The notes under the pieces are model-generated. The model was not told the origin of the DNA and ran no database searches. It saw only the letters and a program-made list of their open reading frames with translations. This document shows, piece by piece, positions 62,926 to 64,000 of a stretch of DNA of 64,000 nt. Each line of letters opens with the position of its first letter. Position 1 is the stretch's first letter. The DNA is taken from positions 1,775,487-1,839,486 of the forward strand of contig AZHD01000006.1 in NCBI GenBank assembly GCA_001636815.1, given 5' to 3'. Origin of the DNA: Niveomyces insectorum RCEF 264 (taxonomy: Eukaryota > Ascomycota > Sordariomycetes > Hypocreales > Cordycipitaceae). The position numbers were made by a program, and so were the translations under genes.

Positions 62926-64000
62926 TCAACGCATCGACCGTGCTTCCTCCATTTCTCCGTCGCTCGGCGTCGTAGCCGCATTCGCTGGAAGGTGGTCCCT
63001 GGAAGCACCGGCCCAAGATACGGGCTTGCGTGCAGTTTGCGCGAGCACCCGCATCATGGGCACAGAGGCGGCCATGATGGTGACAGCGGGCTCAGCAGCG
63101 CACCAAAGGGTAAGGGTGACTCCCTCGTCTTGATAGTAGGCACATCAGTACATATGTTTTGCATCGTTTGGTATTTTTCCCCTCGACTCCGTCCTGATAG
63201 AACTGGATCTTTCAGCGTTCACTTACAGGAGAAATCAGGCGACGCCAGCGCCGGAAAGGCCGAGGACTTGATGAAGGCCGAAATGGCAGCGAAAACGCCC
63301 ATGCTCATGGCCAGCGCGACACCAAGCTTCTCACCCGGGCTGACGTGCAGGTTGCGCAATAACATCCATGGGATGATGGCAAAGGCGAGGTCCAAAACGC
63401 CCGAATATGCTGGGTTGGGTAGGGAATGAGTTAGTTACGACATCAAACCCGAGCGTGTAGACGGTAACCAGAAGAGAACTAAAAGAAAAACAAAGAAAAG
63501 AAAGTAGAAGACGGGGGACAATAAATGAACACACAGCTGGCAACAATTCCCAAGACAATGCTGACGCGCGGGCTCCAGCAGGTTCCTGGCAGCAGCGGGT
63601 GCCAGGCTTTTTCAATCGGCTGGCACTGCAACCACTCCGCAAAGGCGGGCACGGCGAAAAAGAGATTCATCGACACGAGCGCAAACCACATGAACCAACG
63701 CAGGGAGCCCGTCGAGACGCGCAGAAGCGTGATGGCCCAGGAGGTCTTGCTCCACACCTGCGCGCAGATGCCGAGGGTGACGGTGAGCGAGCCGATGAGC
63801 GCGATCTTGTCGACTTCCCCGGCGGTGTAGACATTGTCAAAGCTATGCTTGCCGAAGCCGTAGGCGATCTCGACTGTTGTGCAGATGACGGATCCAAGAA
63901 ACATAAGCTAAGAAAGTTAGCAAAGAAGCCGGGAGGTCACTAACGCTCGTCACCAAACACCACCATAAAAAAGGGAGTAAAAGGAAAACGCACCCACGAT
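62926..64000 (-). CDS. PTH11/SAT4-type rhodopsin-domain membrane protein, C-terminal part; 5' end outside the window
   Basis: Plasma-membrane seven-helix protein of the large fungal family that includes GPCR-like PTH11. Exons in transcript order: 64000-63994 (partial), 63907-63535, 63409-63227 and 63128-62926. The introns are 86, 125 and 98 bp with good branch sites, and all phases agree. About 254 residues are visible, starting within helix 2 or 3 (SWLMFLGS) and containing CAQVWSKTSWAITLLRVSTG, the typical FxQ.WxK.SwAitLLR element. Later helices include LDLAFAIIPWMLLR and EKLGVALAMSMGVFAAISAF, then LTLWCAAEPAVTIMAASVPM. The cytosolic tail is short and acidic. Ligand and role are unknown. Confidence 0.85.

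Noticed and set aside
1..64000. CRISPR arrays, rRNA, complete transposons, telomeric repeats
   Set aside because: None visible; the window is a fungal nuclear region and the only mobile-element trace is the truncated ORF at 35145-35594.

Overview
This window is nuclear DNA of a filamentous ascomycete (Pezizomycotina). A Sordariomycete, possibly of the Sporothrix/Ophiostoma kind, is my best guess. The evidence is short introns (mostly 60-110 bp) with GTAAGT/GTGAGT/GTATGT donors and CTAAC-type branch sites close to a CAG/TAG acceptor, GC-rich exons between A/T-rich or pyrimidine-rich spacers, and clear fungal orthologues (RPD3, RPN11, SmG, DIB1, NTR2, kinesin-8, Vps3844). I reconstructed 25 protein genes (several spliced), one possible extra exon, and one intron-containing tRNA gene. 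The genes at the two ends run out of the window.

Layout. 1-4 kb: a GH2 beta-galactosidase (minus, partial) head-to-head with an MFS sugar (lactose-permease-like) transporter, sharing an 829-bp promoter with inverted repeats and CreA-type sites. 4.6-9 kb: a cobalamin-independent methionine-synthase-like enzyme and a trans-aconitate-methyltransferase-like protein. 9.3-13.7 kb: class I histone deacetylase RPD3 head-to-head with the proteasome deubiquitinase RPN11. 14-17 kb: two poorly known genes (a degenerate nucleotidyltransferase-like protein and an acidic orphan). 20.3-22.8 kb: an Srk1/RCK2-type kinase behind a 1-kb pyrimidine-rich leader. 26.3-28.7 kb: catalase-peroxidase KatG. 29.8-35.6 kb: a secreted carboxylesterase with a poly(A) tract next to its start, a salicylate-hydroxylase-type FAD monooxygenase, and a truncated pogo-like transposase DNA-binding ORF. 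35.86 kb: tRNA-Tyr(GTA) with a 12-nt intron and a Pol III terminator.

37.7-64 kb: a Gfo/Idh/MocA oxidoreductase, a membrane-anchored amidohydrolase-like protein, a BuGZ/ZNF207-type zinc finger protein, and kinesin-8 with three tiny 5' exons. Next come three spliceosome genes within 4 kb (DIB1, SmG, NTR2, the last two sharing a 239-bp promoter), the ER/vacuolar Vps3844-type protein, and a conserved mitochondrial-looking protein. The window ends with a small methyltransferase, a Baeyer-Villiger-type monooxygenase and a PTH11/SAT4-type rhodopsin-domain membrane protein.

Most of this is ordinary housekeeping with a few accessory metabolic genes. I see no CRISPR array, rRNA, complete transposon or biosynthetic gene cluster. 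The features most worth following are the divergent lactose-utilisation pair with its operator-like repeats, the splicing-gene cluster, the orphan transposase DNA-binding ORF beside a tRNA gene, and the alternative starts that would give mitochondrial forms of KatG and the methyltransferase.
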